Below, piece after piece: positions 4,973 to 5,074 of a DNA stretch of 5,074 nucleotides (positions are counted from its first letter, which is position 1; each line of letters begins with the position of its first letter). Position numbers and translations under genes: made by a program. The notes beneath the pieces are model-generated. The model made no database searches. It saw only the letters and a list, made by a program, of their open reading frames with translations, and was not told where the DNA came from. The stretch comes from Nitrospiraceae bacterium (GTDB lineage Bacteria > Nitrospirota > Nitrospiria > Nitrospirales > Nitrospiraceae), in NCBI GenBank assembly GCA_011391455.1, contig JAABQN010000157.1, positions 1 through 5,074 of the forward strand. Reading direction: 5' to 3'.

Positions 4973-5074
4973 TCAATGATCCAACGCAAGAATTCGCTGT
5001 AGATAGCAAGTTAACTTGTCCGGTGTAGGTAGCTCATGATCTGTCCGGTTCTTCCTCTCGAGTTTTTCAGCCGT
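4973..5074 (-). CDS. Possible C-terminal tail of another gene (unrecognised, cut by right edge)
   Basis: Reading leftward from the window edge, one minus-strand frame is open for 33 codons and stops at TGA 4975-4973. It begins TAEKLERKNR and ends YLQRILALDH. The mix of charged residues with a helical end is protein-like. Against it, the stretch is short, leans on codons the neighbours use less (CTA, TTA, AGG, ACA), and a second minus-strand frame is also open for 20 codons. It overlaps a pair of TGTCCGGT repeats and a 12-bp palindrome that might instead mark a mobile-element end. If real, it ends 69 bases upstream of the hydrolase gene on the same strand. Confidence 0.25.
   Translation of the reverse strand, partial: TAEKLERKNRTDHELPTPDKLTCYLQRILALDH
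5007..5049. repeat. 12-bp palindrome plus two direct TGTCCGGT octamers at the right edge
   Basis: CAAGTTAACTTG (5007-5018) is a perfect palindrome. It runs into TGTCCGGT (5017-5024), which recurs at 5042-5049, 25 bases on. Repeated short motifs of this kind can occur at the ends of some insertion sequences (IS21- or IS481-like), but no transposase is visible and the partner end would lie outside the window. Confidence 0.5.

Overview
This is a moderately GC-rich bacterial chromosome segment. Four genes are complete or nearly so, and another is cut by the left edge. A Gram-negative host is clear from MlaA, an outer-membrane lipoprotein of lipid-asymmetry maintenance. My best guess is Nitrospira or a relative (Nitrospirota), because intergenic repeats of this style, which translate into runs such as NQTNQINQ, look familiar from that group. 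That assignment is recollection, not something the window proves.

Layout: (1) positions 1-395, minus strand, is the N-terminal part of a secreted protein of unknown function, with a signal peptide. (2) Divergent from it, tdh (560-1594, threonine 3-dehydrogenase) and kbl (1681-2871, 2-amino-3-ketobutyrate CoA ligase) form an operon. Together they convert L-threonine to glycine and acetyl-CoA. (3) Convergent with kbl lies mlaA (2981-3823, minus). (4) Upstream of mlaA on the same strand is an alpha/beta hydrolase (4142-4903, minus) with a complete Ser-Asp-His triad. (5) The right edge holds a possible C-terminal tail of another minus-strand gene, or a repeat-bearing mobile-element end. It cannot be resolved here.

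The most unusual content lies between the genes. All four gaps between the complete or well-supported genes carry a short-period tandem array, and in three of the four gaps the arrays are mirrored into inverted repeats. The gap before tdh (434-533) and the gap after kbl (2879-2977) carry two members of one family: nonamers NNTYTGGTT on the left, inverted as AACCARANN on the right, both ending in ACCGGGCT. The tdh-kbl gap has four direct heptamers (consensus CCTTACC). The hydrolase-mlaA gap has two further inverted heptamer arrays (NTATRGC at 3871-3948 and GARGTTC at 4065-4123). The unit sequences differ but the design is the same: a short-period array, a small centre, then the reverse-complement array. 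I found no published name for this from memory. It may be a shared generation mechanism, or a class of structured intergenic elements acting as terminators, mRNA stabilisers or protein-binding sites. No CRISPR array, RNA gene or recognisable transposase was found.
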